Made by a program: the position numbers and the translations under genes
Shown: positions 46,659 to 57,795 of the stretch, in pieces
How positions within the stretch are numbered: the stretch's first letter is position 1
Layout of the letters: each line of letters begins with the position of its first letter
The notes under the pieces: model-generated
Database searches by the model: none
What the model was told of the DNA's origin: nothing
What the model saw: only the letters and a program-made list of their open reading frames with translations
Origin: Amblyomma americanum
Taxonomy: Eukaryota; Arthropoda; Arachnida; Ixodida; Ixodidae
Assembly: GCF_052857255.1 (NCBI RefSeq)
Contig: NC_135504.1
Location: 136,202,929 to 136,266,928, forward strand
Direction: 5' to 3'
DNA length: 64,000 nt

Positions 46659-46673
46659 TCGTCGTCGTCGTCG
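46659..46673 (+). repeat. (TCG)5 run
   Basis: Family D position, copied at 56,692 (offset 10,033). Confidence 0.97.
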
Positions 46674-46923
46674 TTGTTGTTGTTGTGCTGCTGCTTCTGC
46701 TGCTTATGCTGTGCTGCTGCTGTGCTGCTCCTGCTGCTGTGCTGCTCCTGCTGCTGTGCTGCTGCTGCTGTGCTGCTGCTGCTGTGCTGCTGCTGTTGTG
46801 CTGCTGCTGCTGCTGTTTTGCTGCTGCTGTGCTGCTGCTACTGTGCTGCTGCTGCTGTGCTGCTGCTGTGCTGCTGTGCTGCTGCTGTGCTGCTTCTGCT
46901 GTGCTGCTGCTGTGCTGCTGCTG

Positions 46924-46955
<32 letters not shown>

Positions 46956-47049
46956 TGCTGCTGCTGTTGTGCTGCTGCTGTGCTGCTGCTGCTGCTGCTG
47001 CTGTGCCGCTGTGCTGCTGCTGCTGCAGTTCTGCTGTGCTGCTGCTGCT

Positions 47050-47720
47050 GTGCTGCTGCTGGTGCTGTTGTTGTTGTGCTGCTCCTTCTGCTGCTGTTGT
47101 GATGCTGCTGCTGTGCCGCTGCTGCTGTGCTGCTGCTGCTGTGCTGCTGCTGGTGCTGTTGTTGTTGTGCTGCTCCTTCTGCTGCTGTTGTGATGCTGCT
47201 GCTGTGCTGCTGCTGCTGTGCTGCTGCCGGTGCTGTTGTTGTTGTTGTGCTGCTCCTTCTGCTGCTGTTGTGATGCTGCTGCTGTGCCGCTGCTGCTGTG
47301 CTGCTGCTGCTGTGCTGCTGCTGCTGCTGTGCTGCTGCTGCTGCTGCTGTGCTGCTTTGCTGCTGCTGTTGTTGTGCCGCTGCTGCTGCTGTGCTGCTGC
47401 TGCTGTGCTGCTTCTGCTGTGCTGCTGCTGTGCTGCTGCTGCTGCTGTTGTGCTGCTGCTGCTGCTGTGCTGCTGCTGCTGTGCTGCTGTGCTGCTGCTG
47501 CTGCAGTTCTGCTGTGCTGCTGCTGCTGTGCTGCTGCTGTGCTGCTGCTGGTGCTGTTGTTGTGCTGCTCCTTCTGCTGCTGTTGTGATGCTCCTTCTGT
47601 GCCGCTGCTGCTGTGCTGCTGCTGCTGTGCTGCTCCTGCTGCTGTGCTGCTGCCGGTGCTGTTGTTGTTGTCGTTGTTGTTGTTGTTGTGCTGCTCCTTC
47701 TGCTGCTGTTGTGATGCTGC
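47050..47720 (+). repeat. Alpha-module cluster, five members
   Basis: Cores near 47,082, 47,174, 47,251, 47,570 and 47,690. The fourth has only two TTG, the minimum. The last has TTGTTGTCGTTG, a single TCG inside a TTG run, which could be an early state of a TCG run. It is copied at 57,080-57,795. Confidence 0.9.
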
Positions 47721-48379
47721 TGCTGTGCCGCTGCTGCTGTGCTGCTGCTGCTGTGCTGCTGCTGTGCTGTTGCTGTGCTGCTGCTGTGCTGCTGTGCTGC
47801 TGCTGTGCCGCTGCTGCTGCTGCTGTTGTTGTGCCGCTGCTGCTGCTGTGCTGCTGCTGCTGCTGCTGTTGTGCTGCTGCTGCTGTGCTGCTGCTGTTGT
47901 GCTGCTGCTGCTGGTGTGCTGCTGCTATGCTGCTGCTGTTGTGCTGCTGCTGTTGTGCTGCTGCTGATGCTGAGCTGCTGCTGCTGCTGTGCTGCTGCTG
48001 CTGCTGCTGTGCTGCTGTTGCTGTGCTGCTTCTGCTGTGGTGCTGTGCTGCTGCTGCTGTTGTTGTTGTTGTTGTGCTGCTGCTTCTGCTGCTGCTGTGC
48101 TGCTGCTGTGCTGCTCCCGCTGCTGCTGCTGTGCTGCTGTGGTGCTGCTGCTGCTGTGCTGCTACTGCTGCTGCTGCTACTGTGCGGCTGCTGAGCTGCT
48201 GCTGCTGCTGTGCTGCTGCTGCTGTGCTGCTGCTGCTGCTGTGCTGCTGCTGTTGTGCTGCTGCTTTTGTGATGCTGCTGCTGTGCTGCTGCTGCTGTGC
48301 TGCTGTGCTGCTTCTGCTGCTGCTGTGCTGCTGCTGCTGCTGCTGCTGTTGTGCTGCTGCTGCTGCTGCTGTTGTGCTG

Positions 48380-48560
48380 CTGCTGCGGCTGCGCTGCTGC
48401 TGCTGTGCTGCTGCTGCTGCTGCTGGGCTGCTGCTGCTGCTGTGCTGCTTCTGCTGCTGCTGTGCTGCTGCTGCTGCTGCTGTTGTGCTGCTGCTGCTGC
48501 TGCTGAGCTGCTGCTGCGGCTGCGCTGCTGCTGCTGTGCTGCTGCTGCTGCTGGGCTGCT
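48380..48560 (+). repeat. Doubled CGGCTGCG block (about 131 bp spacing)
   Basis: CGGCTGCG occurs at 48,386 and again at 48,517, each followed by a CTG run and GGGCTG. Other HOR copies have the block once per unit (for example about 22,700 and 33,987). The paralogous locus at 58,458 and 58,586 is also doubled but at 128 bp spacing, so the doubling predates the copying of this region and one copy has since changed by one triplet. Confidence 0.85.
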
Positions 48561-50249
48561 GCTGCTGCTGCTGCTGTTGTGATGCTGCTGCTGTGCCGCT
48601 GCTGCTGTGCTGCTGCTGCTGTGCTGCTGCTGTTCTGCTGCTGCTGCTGAGCTGCTGCAACTGTGCTGCTGCTGCTGTGCTGCTGCTGTTGTGCTGCTGC
48701 TGTGCTGCTGCTGCTCTGCTGCTGTGCTGCTGCTGTGCTGCTTCTGCTGTGCTGCTGCTGCTGTGCTGCTGCTGCTGTGGTGCTGTGCTGCTGCTGTGCC
48801 GCTGCTGCTGCTGTTGTTGTTGTTGTCCCTTTGCTGCTGCTGTGCTGCTGCTGCTGCTGTTGTGCTGCTGCTGCTGTGCTGCTGCTGCTGCTGTTGTGCT
48901 GCTGCTGTGCTGCTGCTGCTGCTGTTGTGCTGCTGCTGCTGTGATGCTGCTGCTGTGCTGCTGCTGTGCTGATGTGCTCCGGCTGCTGCTGTGCTGCTGC
49001 TGCTGTTGTGCTGCTGCTGTTGTGCTGCTGCTGCTGCTGCTGCTTTGCAGCTGCTGCTGTGCTACTGTGCTGCTGTGCTGCTCCTGCGCTGCTGTTGCTG
49101 CTGCTGCTGTGCTGCTGCTGCTGCTGTTGTGCTGCTGCTGCTGTGATGCTGCTGCTGTGCTGCTCCTGTGCTGTGCTGCTGTGCTGCTGCTGGTGCTGTT
49201 GTTGTTGTTGTTGTTGTTGTTGTGCTGCTCCTTCTGCTGCTGTTGTGATGCTGCTGCTGTGCCGATGCTGCTGTGCTGCTGCTGTGGCTGTGCTGCTGCT
49301 GCTGTGCTGCTCCTGCTGCTGCGCTGGTGTGCTGCTGCTGCTGTGTTGCTGCTGTGCTGCTTCTGCTGCTGGTATGCAGCTGCTGCTGTGCTGCTGCTGC
49401 TGCTGTGCTGCTGCTGCTGCAGCTGAGCTGCTGCTGCTGCTGAGCTGCTGCTGCTGTGCTGCTGCTGCTGCTGCTGTCCTGCTGCTGTTGTGCTGCTGCT
49501 GCTGCTGCTGCTGTGCTGCTGCTGCTGTGCTGCTGCTGCTGCTGTGCTGCTGCTGCAGCTGAGCTGCTGCTGCTGTGCTGCTGCTGCTGCTGTCCTGCTG
49601 CTGTTGTGCTGCTGCTGCTGCTGCTGTGCTGCTGTGCTGCTGCTGCTATGCTGCTGCTGCTGTGCTGCTGTGCAGCTGCTGCTGTGCTGCTGCTGTGCCG
49701 CTGCTGCTGCTGCTGTTTTTGTTGTGCCGCTGCTGCTGTTGTGCTGCTGCTGCTGCTGCTGTGCTGCTGCTGGTGTGCTGCTGCTATGCTGCTGCTGCTG
49801 TGCTGCTGCTGCTGCTGATGTGCTGCTGCTGCTGTGCTGCTGCTGCTGCTGTGCTGCTTCTGCTGTGCTTCTGTGCTGCTCCTGCTGTTGTTGTTGTTGT
49901 TGTTGTGCTGCTGCTTCTGCTGCTGCTGTTGTGCTGCTGCTGCTGCTGTCTGCTGCTGTGCTGCTCCTGCTGCTGCTGCTGTGCTGCTGCTGCTGTGCTG
50001 CTGCTGCTGCTGTGCTGCTGCTGCTGTGCTGCTGCTGCTGCTGTGCTGCTGTGCTGCTGCTGTTGTTGTGCCGCTGCTGCTGCTGTGCTGCTGCTGCTGT
50101 GCTGCTTCTGCTGTGCTGCTGCTGTGCTGCTGTGCTGCTGCTGCTGCTGTTGTGCTGCTGCTGCTGCTGCTGTGCTGCTGCTGCTGCTGTGCTGCTGCTG
50201 CTGTGCTGCTGTGCTGCTGCTGCTGCAGTTCTGCTGTGCTGCTGCTGCT

Positions 50250-51080
50250 GTGCTGCTGTGCTGCTGCTGGTGCTGTTGTTGTTGTTGTGCTGCTCCTTCT
50301 GCTGCTGTTGTGATGCTGCTTCTGTGCCGCTGCTGCTGTGCTGCTGCTGCTGTGCTGCTCCTGCTGCTGTGCTGCTGCCGGTGTTGTTGTTGTTGTTGTT
50401 GTTGTTGTTGTGCTGCTCCTTCTGCTGCTGTTGTGATGCTGCTGCTGTGCCGCTGCTGCTGTGCTGCTGCTGCTGCTGTGCTGCTGCTGTGCTGCTGTGC
50501 TGCTGCTGTGTTGCTGCAGCTGTGCTGCTGCGCTGCTGATGCTGTTGTTGTTGTCGTCGTCGTCGTCGTCGTTGTTGTTGTTGTTGTTGTGCTGCTGCTT
50601 CTGCTGCTGCTGCTGTGCTGCTGCTGTGCTGCTGCTGTGCTGCTGCTGCTGTGCTGCTGCTGCTGTGCTGCTGCTGTTGTGCTGCTGCTGCTGCTGCTGT
50701 GCTGCTGCTACTGTGCTGCTGCTGCTGTGCTGCTGCTGCTGTGCTGCTGTGCTGCTGCTGTGCTGCTTCTGCTGTGCTGCTGCTGTGCTGCTGCTGCTGC
50801 TGTGCTGCTGCTGCTGCTGTTGTGCTGCTGCTGTGCTGCTGTGCTGCTGCTGCTGCAGTTCTGCTGTGCTCCTGCTGCTGTGCTGCTGCTGGTGCTGTTG
50901 TTGTTGTTGTGCTGCTCCTTCTGCTGCTGTTGTGATGCTGCTGCTGTGCCGCTGCTGCTGTGCTGGTGCTGCTGCTGTGCTGCTCCTGCTGCTGTGCTGC
51001 TGTGCTGCTGCTGCTGTGCTGCTGCCGGTGCTGTTGTTGTTGTTGTTGTGCTGCTCCTTCTGCTGCTGTTGTGATGCTGC
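50250..51080 (+). repeat. Alpha modules, two pairs
   Basis: Cores near 50,288, 50,416, 50,916 and 51,052, with the (TCG)6 run between the pairs. Copied exactly at 61,700-62,520. Confidence 0.88.
50554..50571 (+). repeat. (TCG)6 run
   Basis: Six triplets. Copied exactly at 61,999 (offset 11,445). It pairs with 51,363 at 809 bp spacing. Confidence 0.97.
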
Positions 51081-51362
51081 TGCTGTGCCGCTGCTGCTGT
51101 GCTGCTGCTGCTGTGCTGCTGCTGCTGCTGTGCTGCTGTGCTGCTGCTGTGCCGCTGCTGCTGCTGCTGTTGTTGTGCCGCTGCTGCTGCTGTGCTGCTG
51201 CTGTGCTGCTTCTGCTGTGCTGCTGTGCTGCTGCTGCTGCTGCTGTTGTTCTGCTGCTGCTGCTGTGCTGCTGCTGTGCTGCTGTGCTGCTGCTGTGCTA
51301 CTGTGCTGCTGCTGTGTTGCTGCAGCTGTGCTGCTGCGCTGCTGATGCTGTTGTTGTTGTTG

Positions 51363-51377
51363 TCGTCGTCGTCGTCG
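51363..51377 (+). repeat. (TCG)5 run preceded by an extra TTG
   Basis: Five triplets after four TTG rather than the usual three. Copied at 62,808. Confidence 0.97.
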
Positions 51378-51759
51378 TTGTTGTTGTGCTGCTGCTTCTG
51401 CTGCTTCTGCTGTGCTGCTGCTGTGCTGCTCCTGCTGCTGTGCTGCTCCTGCTGCTGTGCTGCTGCTGCTGTGCTGCTGCTGCTGTGCTGCTGCTGTTGT
51501 GCTGCTGCTGCTGCTGCTGCTGTTTTGCTGCTGCTGTGCTGCTGCTACTGTGCTGCTGCTGCTGTGCTGCTTCTGTGCTGCTGTGCTGCTGCTGTGCTGC
51601 TTCTGCTGTGCTGCTGCTGTGCTGCTGCTGTGCTGCTGCTGCTGCTGCTGCTGTTGTGCTGCTGCTGTTGTGCTGCTGCTGTGCTGCTGCTGCTGCTGCT
51701 GTTGCTGCTGTGCTGCTGTGCTGCTGCTGCTGCAGTTCTGCTGTGCTGCCGCTGCTGTG

Positions 51760-52380
51760 CTGCTGCTGGTGCTGTTGTTGTTGTTGTGCTGCTCCTTCTG
51801 CTGCTGTTGTGATGCTGCTGCTGTGCCGCTGCTGCTGTGCTGCTGCTGCTGCTGTGCTGCTGCTGCTGTGCTGCTCCTGCTGCTGTGCTGCTGCTGCTGT
51901 GCTGCTGCCGGTGCTGTTGTTGTTGTTGTGCTGCTCCTTCTGCTGCTGTTGTGATGCTGCTGCTGTGCCGCTGCTGCTGTGCTGCTGCTGCTGTGCTGCT
52001 GCTGCTGTGCTGCTGCTGCTGCTGTGCTGCTGTGCTGCTGCTGTTGTTGTGCCGCTGCTGCTGCTGTGCTGCTTCTGCTGTGCTGCTGCTGTGCTGCTGT
52101 GCTGCTGCTGCTGCTGTTGTGCTGCTGCTGCTGCTGTGCTGCTGTGCTGCTGCTGCTGCAGTTCTGCTGTGCTGCTGCTGCTGTGCTGCTGTGCTGCTGC
52201 TGTGCTGCTGCTGGTGCTGTTGTTGTGCTGCTCCTTCTGCTGCTGTTGTGATGCTCCTTCTGTGTCGCTGCTGCTGTGCTGCTGCTGCTGTGCTGCTCCT
52301 GCTGCTGTGCTGCTGCCGGTGCTGTTGTTGTTGTTGTTGTTGTTGTTGTGCTGCTCCTTCTGCTGCTGTTGTGATGCTGC
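51760..52380 (+). repeat. Alpha-module cluster, four members
   Basis: Cores near 51,789, 51,933, 52,230 and 52,350. The first two are copied at 63,205-63,400. The third is followed by GTGTCGCTG instead of GTGCCGCTG. Confidence 0.88.
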
Positions 52381-53449
52381 TGCTGTGCCGCTGCTGCTGT
52401 GCTGCTGCTGTGCCGCTGCTGCTGCTGCGGTTGTTGTGCCGCTGCTGCTGCTGTGCTGCTGCTGCTGCTGTTGTGCTGCTGCTGCTGTGCTGCTGCTGTT
52501 GTGCTGCTGTGGTGCTGCTGCTGCTGTGCTGCTACTGCTGCTGCTGCTACTGTGCGGCTGCTGAGCTGCTGCTGCTGCTGCTGTGCTGCTGCTGCTGTGC
52601 TGCTGCTGCTGCTGCTGTGCTGCTGCTGTTGTGCTGCTGCTTTTGTGATGCTGCTGCTGTGCTGCTGCTGCTGTGCTGCTGTGCTGCTTCTGCTGCTGCT
52701 GTGCTGCTGCTGCTGCTGTTGTGCTGCTGCTGCTGCTGTTGTGCTGCTGCTGCGGCTGCGCTGCTGCTGCTGTGCTGCTGCTGCTGTGCTGCTACTGCTG
52801 CTGCTGCTGCTGAGCTGCTGCTGTTCTGCTGCTGCTGTTGTGCTGCTGCTGTTGTGCTGCTGCTGCTGTGATGCTGCTGCTGTGCTGCTGCTGTGCTGAT
52901 GTGCTCCGGCTGCTGCTGTGCTGCTGCTGCTGCTGTTGTGCTGCTGCTGTTGTGCTGCTGCTGCTGCTGTGCTGCTGCTGCTGTGCTACTGTGCTGCTGT
53001 GCTGCTCCTGCGCTGCTGTTGCTGCTGCTGCTGTGCTGCTGCTGCTGCTGTTGTGCTGCTGCTGCTGTGATGCTGCTGCTGTGCTGCTCCTGTGCTGTGC
53101 TGCTGTGCTGCTGCTGGTGCTGTTGTTGTTGTTGTTGTGCTGCTCCTTCTGCTGCTGTTGTGATGCTGCTGCTGTGCCGATGCTGCTGTGCTGCTGCTGT
53201 GGCTGTGCTGCTGCTGCTGTGCTGCTCCTGCTGCTGCGCTGGTGTGCTGCTGCTGCTGTGCTGCTGCTGTGCTGCTGCTGCTGTGCTGCTACTGCTGCTG
53301 CTGCTGCTGTGCGGCTGCTGAGCTGCTACTGCTGCTGTGCTGCTGCTGCTGTGCTGCTGCTGTTGTGCTGCTGCTGCTGTGCTGCTGTGCTGCTGCTGCT
53401 GTGCTGCTGCTGTGCCGCCGCTGCTGCTGTGCTGCTGCTGCTGTGCTGC

Positions 53450-54135
53450 TGCTGGTGCTGTTGTTGTTGTTGTGCTGCTCCTTCTGCTGCTGTTGTGATG
53501 CTGCTGCTGTGCCGCTGCTGCTGTGCTGCTGCTGCTGCTGCTGCTGTGCTGCTGCTGCTGTGCTGCTCCTGCTGCTGTGCTGCTGTGCTGCTGCTGCTGT
53601 GCTGCTGCCGGTGCTGTTGGTGTTGTTGTGCTGCTCCTTCTGCTGCTGTTGTGATGCTGCTGCTGTGCCGCTGCTGCTGTGCTGCTGCTGCTGCTGCTGT
53701 GCTGCTGCTGCTGTGCTGCTGCTGCTGCTGTGCTGCTGCTGCTGTGCTGCTGCTGCTGCTGTGCTGCTGTGCTGCTGCTGTTGTTGTGCTGCTGCTGCTG
53801 CTGTGCTGCTGCTGCTGTGCTGCTTCTGCTGTGCTGCTGCTGTGCTGCTGTGCTGCTGCTGCTGCTGCTGTTGTGCTGGTGCTGCTGCTGCTGTGCTGCT
53901 GCTGCTGTGCTGCTGCTGCTGCAGTTCTGCTGTGCTGCTGCTGCTGTGCTGCTGTGCTGCTGCTGGTGCTGTTGTTGTTGTTGTGCTGCTCCTTCTGCTG
54001 CTGTTGTGATGCTGCTTCTGTGCCGCTGCTGCTGTGCTGCTGCTGCTGTGCTGCTCCTGCTGCTGTGCTGCTGCCGGTGTTGTTGTTGTTGTTGTTGTTG
54101 TTGTGCTGCTCCTTCTGCTGCTGTTGTGATGCTGC
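53450..54135 (+). repeat. Alpha-module cluster, four members
   Basis: Inside the first 1,672 bp copy. Equivalent of 45,080-45,775. Confidence 0.88.
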
Positions 54136-54246
54136 TGCTGTGCCGCTGCTGCTGTGCTGCTGCTGCTGCTGTGCTGCTGCTGTGCTGCTGTGCTGCTGCT
54201 GTGTTGCTGCAGCTGTGCTGCTGCGCTGCTGATGCTATTGTTGTTG

Positions 54247-54261
54247 TCGTCGTCGTCGTCG
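54247..54261 (+). repeat. (TCG)5 run with GATGCTATTG upstream
   Basis: The ATTG variant upstream is private to this element and its 1,672 bp tandem copy. Confidence 0.97.
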
Positions 54262-54584
54262 TTGTTGTTGTTGTTGTTGTGCTGCTGCTTCTGCTGCTGC
54301 TGCTGTGCTGCTGCTGTGCTGCTGCTGTGCTGCTCCTGCTGCTGTGCTGCTGCTGCTGTGCTGCTGCTGCTGTGCTGCTGCTGTTGTGCTGCTGCTGCTG
54401 CTGTGCTGCTGCTACTGTGCTGCTGCTGCTGTGCTGCTGTGCTGCTGCTGTGCTGCTTCTGCTGTGCTGCTGCTGTGCTGCTGCTGCTGCTGCTGTGCTG
54501 CTGCTGCTGCTGCTGTTGTGCTGCTGCTGTGCTGCTGTGCTGCTGCTGCTGCAGTTCTGCTGTGCTGCTGCTGCTGTGCTGCTG

Positions 54585-54850
54585 CTGGTGCTGTTGTTGT
54601 TGTTGTTGTGCTGCTCCTTCTGCTGCTGCTGTGCTGCTGCTGCTGTGCTGCTCCTGCTGCTGTGCTGCTGTGCTGCTGCTGCTGTGCTGCTGCCGGTGCT
54701 GTTGTTGTTGTTGTTGTGCTGCTCCTTCTGCTGCTGTTGTGATGCTGCTGCTGTGCTGCTCCTGTGCTGTGCTGCTGTGCTGCTGCTGGTGCTGTTGTTG
54801 TTGTTGTTGTGCTGCTCCTTCTGCTGCTGTTGTGATGCTGCTGCTGTGCC
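54585..54850 (+). repeat. Alpha modules at the 1,672 bp duplication junction
   Basis: A truncated/complete pair followed directly by a solitary-type alpha with CCGATG. This adjacency exists only here, because the junction joins the end of one copy to the start of the next. Confidence 0.9.
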
Positions 54851-55119
54851 GATGCTGCTGTGCTGCTGCTGTGGCTGTGCTGCTGCTGCTGTGCTGCTCC
54901 TGCTGCTGCGCTGGTGTGCTGCTGCTGCTGTGCTGCTGCTGTGCTGCTGCTGCTGTGCTGCTACTGCTGCTGCTGCTGCTGTGCGGCTGCTGAGCTGCTA
55001 CTGCTGCTGTGCTGCTGCTGCTGTGCTGCTGCTGTTGTGCTGCTGCTGCTGTGCTGCTGTGCTGCTGCTGCTGTGCTGCTGCTGTGCCGCCGCTGCTGCT
55101 GTGCTGCTGCTGCTGTGCT

Positions 55120-55805
55120 GCTGCTGGTGCTGTTGTTGTTGTTGTGCTGCTCCTTCTGCTGCTGTTGTGATGCTGCTGCTGTGCCGCTGCTGCTGTGCTG
55201 CTGCTGCTGCTGCTGCTGTGCTGCTGCTGCTGTGCTGCTCCTGCTGCTGTGCTGCTGTGCTGCTGCTGCTGTGCTGCTGCCGGTGCTGTTGGTGTTGTTG
55301 TGCTGCTCCTTCTGCTGCTGTTGTGATGCTGCTGCTGTGCCGCTGCTGCTGTGCTGCTGCTGCTGCTGCTGTGCTGCTGCTGCTGTGCTGCTGCTGCTGC
55401 TGTGCTGCTGCTGCTGTGCTGCTGCTGCTGCTGTGCTGCTGTGCTGCTGCTGTTGTTGTGCTGCTGCTGCTGCTGTGCTGCTGCTGCTGTGCTGCTTCTG
55501 CTGTGCTGCTGCTGTGCTGCTGTGCTGCTGCTGCTGCTGCTGTTGTGCTGGTGCTGCTGCTGCTGTGCTGCTGCTGCTGTGCTGCTGCTGCTGCAGTTCT
55601 GCTGTGCTGCTGCTGCTGTGCTGCTGTGCTGCTGCTGGTGCTGTTGTTGTTGTTGTGCTGCTCCTTCTGCTGCTGTTGTGATGCTGCTTCTGTGCCGCTG
55701 CTGCTGTGCTGCTGCTGCTGTGCTGCTCCTGCTGCTGTGCTGCTGCCGGTGTTGTTGTTGTTGTTGTTGTTGTTGTGCTGCTCCTTCTGCTGCTGTTGTG
55801 ATGCT
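55120..55805 (+). repeat. Alpha-module cluster, four members
   Basis: Second 1,672 bp copy of 53,450-54,135. Confidence 0.88.
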
Positions 55806-55918
55806 GCTGCTGTGCCGCTGCTGCTGTGCTGCTGCTGCTGCTGTGCTGCTGCTGTGCTGCTGTGCTGCTGCTGTGTTGCTGCAGCTGTGCTGCTGCGCTG
55901 CTGATGCTATTGTTGTTG

Positions 55919-55933
55919 TCGTCGTCGTCGTCG
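55919..55933 (+). repeat. (TCG)5 run with GATGCTATTG upstream (tandem copy)
   Basis: Exact copy of 54,247-54,261 at offset 1,672. It pairs with 56,692 at 773 bp, the same spacing as 45,886/46,659. Confidence 0.97.
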
Positions 55934-56254
55934 TTGTTGTTGTTGTTGTTGTGCTGCTGCTTCTGCTGCTGCTGCTGTGCTGCTGCTGTGCTGCTGCTGT
56001 GCTGCTCCTGCTGCTGTGCTGCTGCTGCTGTGCTGCTGCTGCTGTGCTGCTGCTGTTGTGCTGCTGCTGCTGCTGTGCTGCTGCTACTGTGCTGCTGCTG
56101 CTGTGCTGCTGTGCTGCTGCTGTGCTGCTTCTGCTGTGCTGCTGCTGTGCTGCTGCTGCTGCTGCTGTGCTGCTGCTGCTGCTGCTGTTGTGCTGCTGCT
56201 GTGCTGCTGTGCTGCTGCTGCTGCAGTTCTGCTGTGCTGCTGCTGCTGTGCTGC

Positions 56255-56420
56255 TGCTGGTGCTGTTGTTGTTGTTGTTGTGCTGCTCCTTCTGCTGCTG
56301 CTGTGCTGCTGCTGCTGTGCTGCTCCTGCTGCTGTGCTGCTGTGCTGCTGCTGCTGTGCTGCTGCCGGTGCTGTTGTTGTTGTTGTTGTGCTGCTCCTTC
56401 TGCTGCTGTTGTGATGCTGC
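56255..56420 (+). repeat. Alpha-module pair, first truncated
   Basis: Ends the second 1,672 bp copy and leads into the 46,377-type sequence with GTGCCGCTG. Confidence 0.88.
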
Positions 56421-56691
56421 TGCTGTGCCGCTGCTGCTGTGCTGCTGCTGCTGCTGCTGCTGTGCTGCTGTGCTGCTGCTGTGCCGCTGCTGCTGATGCT
56501 GTTGTTGTGCCGCTGCTGCTGCTGTGCTGCTGTTCTGCTTCTGCTGTGCTGCTGTGCTGCTGCTGCTGCTGCTGTTGTTCTGCTGCTGCTGCTGTGCTGC
56601 TGCTGTGCTGCTCTGCTGCTGCTGCTGTGCTACTGTGCTGCTGCTGTGTTGCTGCAGCTGTGCTGCTGCGCTGCTGATGCTGTTGTTGTTG

Positions 56692-56706
56692 TCGTCGTCG
56701 TCGTCG
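56692..56706 (+). repeat. (TCG)5 run
   Basis: Copy of 46,659-46,673. Confidence 0.97.
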
Positions 56707-57079
56707 TTGTTGTTGTTGTGCTGCTGCTTCTGCTGCTTATGCTGTGCTGCTGCTGTGCTGCTCCTGCTGCTGTGCTGCTCCTGCTGCTGTGCTGCTGCTG
56801 CTGTGCTGCTGCTGCTGTGCTGCTGCTGTTGTGCTGCTGCTGCTGCTGTTTTGCTGCTGCTGTGCTGCTGCTACTGTGCTGCTGCTGCTGTGCTGCTGCT
56901 GTGCTGCTGTGCTGCTGCTGTGCTGCTTCTGCTGTGCTGCTGCTGTGCTGCTGCTGTGCTGCTGCTGCTGCTGCTGCTGCTGTTGTGCTGCTGCTGTTGT
57001 GCTGCTGCTGTGCTGCTGCTGCTGCTGCTGCTGTGCCGCTGTGCTGCTGCTGCTGCAGTTCTGCTGTGCTGCTGCTGCT

Positions 57080-57795
57080 GTGCTGCTGCTGGTGCTGTTG
57101 TTGTTGTGCTGCTCCTTCTGCTGCTGTTGTGATGCTGCTGCTGTGCCGCTGCTGCTGTGCTGCTGCTGCTGTGCTGCTCCTGCTGCTGCTGCTGCAGTTC
57201 TGCTGTGCTGCTGCTGCTGTGCTGCTGCTGGTGCTGTTGTTGTTGTGCTGCTCCTTCTGCTGCTGTTGTGATGCTGCTGCTGTGCTGCTGCTGCTGTGCT
57301 GCTGCCGGTGCTGTTGTTGTTGTTGTGCTGCTCCTTCTGCTGCTGTTGTGATGCTGCTGCTGTGCCGCTGCTGCTGTGCTGCTGCTGCTGTGCTGCTGCT
57401 GCTGCTGTGCTGCTGCTGCTGCTGCTGTGCTGCTTTGCTGCTGCTGTTGTTGTGCCGCTGCTGCTGCTGTGCTGCTGCTGCTGTGCTGCTTCTGCTGTGC
57501 TGCTGCTGTGCTGCTGCTGCTGCTGTTGTGCTGCTGCTGCTGCTGTGCTGCTGCTGCTGTGCTGCTGTGCTGCTACTGCTGCAGTTCTGCTGTGCTGCTG
57601 CTGCTGTGCTGCTGCTGTGCTGCTGCTGGTGCTGTTGTTGTGCTGCTCCTTCTGCTGCTGTTGTGATGCTCCTTCTGTGCCGCTGCTGCTGTGCTGCTGC
57701 TGCTGTGCTGCTCCTGCTGCTGTGCTGCTGCCGGTGCTGTTGTTGTTGTCGTTGTTGTTGTTGTTGTGCTGCTCCTTCTGCTGCTGTTGTGATGC
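57080..57795 (+). repeat. Alpha-module cluster, five members
   Basis: Copy of 47,050-47,720 with an insertion of about 45 bp between the first two cores near 57,190. It keeps the single TCG inside the last TTG run. Confidence 0.9.

Larger units (their letters stand above)
46471..53065 (+). repeat. Segment I: D-like and C-like orders interleaved
   Basis: 46,640-49,260 follows HOR D (offset about 21.4 kb to 25,262-27,800), including a TCG run (46,659), a five-member alpha cluster (47,050-47,720), GCTCCGG (about 48,977) and a solitary alpha (about 49,227). 49,290-51,080 follows family C (CTGTTTTTG about 49,715, TCG run 50,554), and a second D-like start follows (TCG run 51,363). Most of this segment is the source or sister of the copies at 56,410-63,624. 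No gene is present. Confidence 0.78.
53066..54737 (+). repeat. 1,672 bp tandem duplication, first copy
   Basis: Begins in TGTGATGCTGCTGCTGTGC and is followed at once by a copy with constant offset 1,672. Landmarks match exactly: TCG run 54,247 versus 55,919, and the CCTGTGCTGTGC word 53,089 versus 54,761. The variant GATGCTATTG before the TCG run is present in both copies and I did not see it elsewhere. The interior derives from the 44,905-46,380 sequence (offset about 8,361-8,364), with a few differences such as CTG for CCG near 53,787. Confidence 0.92.
54738..56409 (+). repeat. 1,672 bp tandem duplication, second copy
   Basis: Translations of corresponding stretches of both copies are identical along their length, so the copies appear identical or nearly so at the nucleotide level. 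The junction lies in a 19-base word (TGTGATGCTGCTGCTGTGC) shared by the two parental contexts. One parent continues with CCGCTG after a TTG-type upstream base, the other with TGCTCC after a CTG-type base. Past 56,409 the sequence continues as the 46,377 context (offset 10,033). Confidence 0.92.

Noticed and set aside
46406..49426. Open frame of 1,006 codons on the + strand, also seen at 56,439-59,501
   Set aside because: Its recurrence reflects the 10 kb duplication, not selection on a protein. It runs through TCG, alpha and landmark words without any change in composition and has the same Leu-Cys-Ala-Val cycle.
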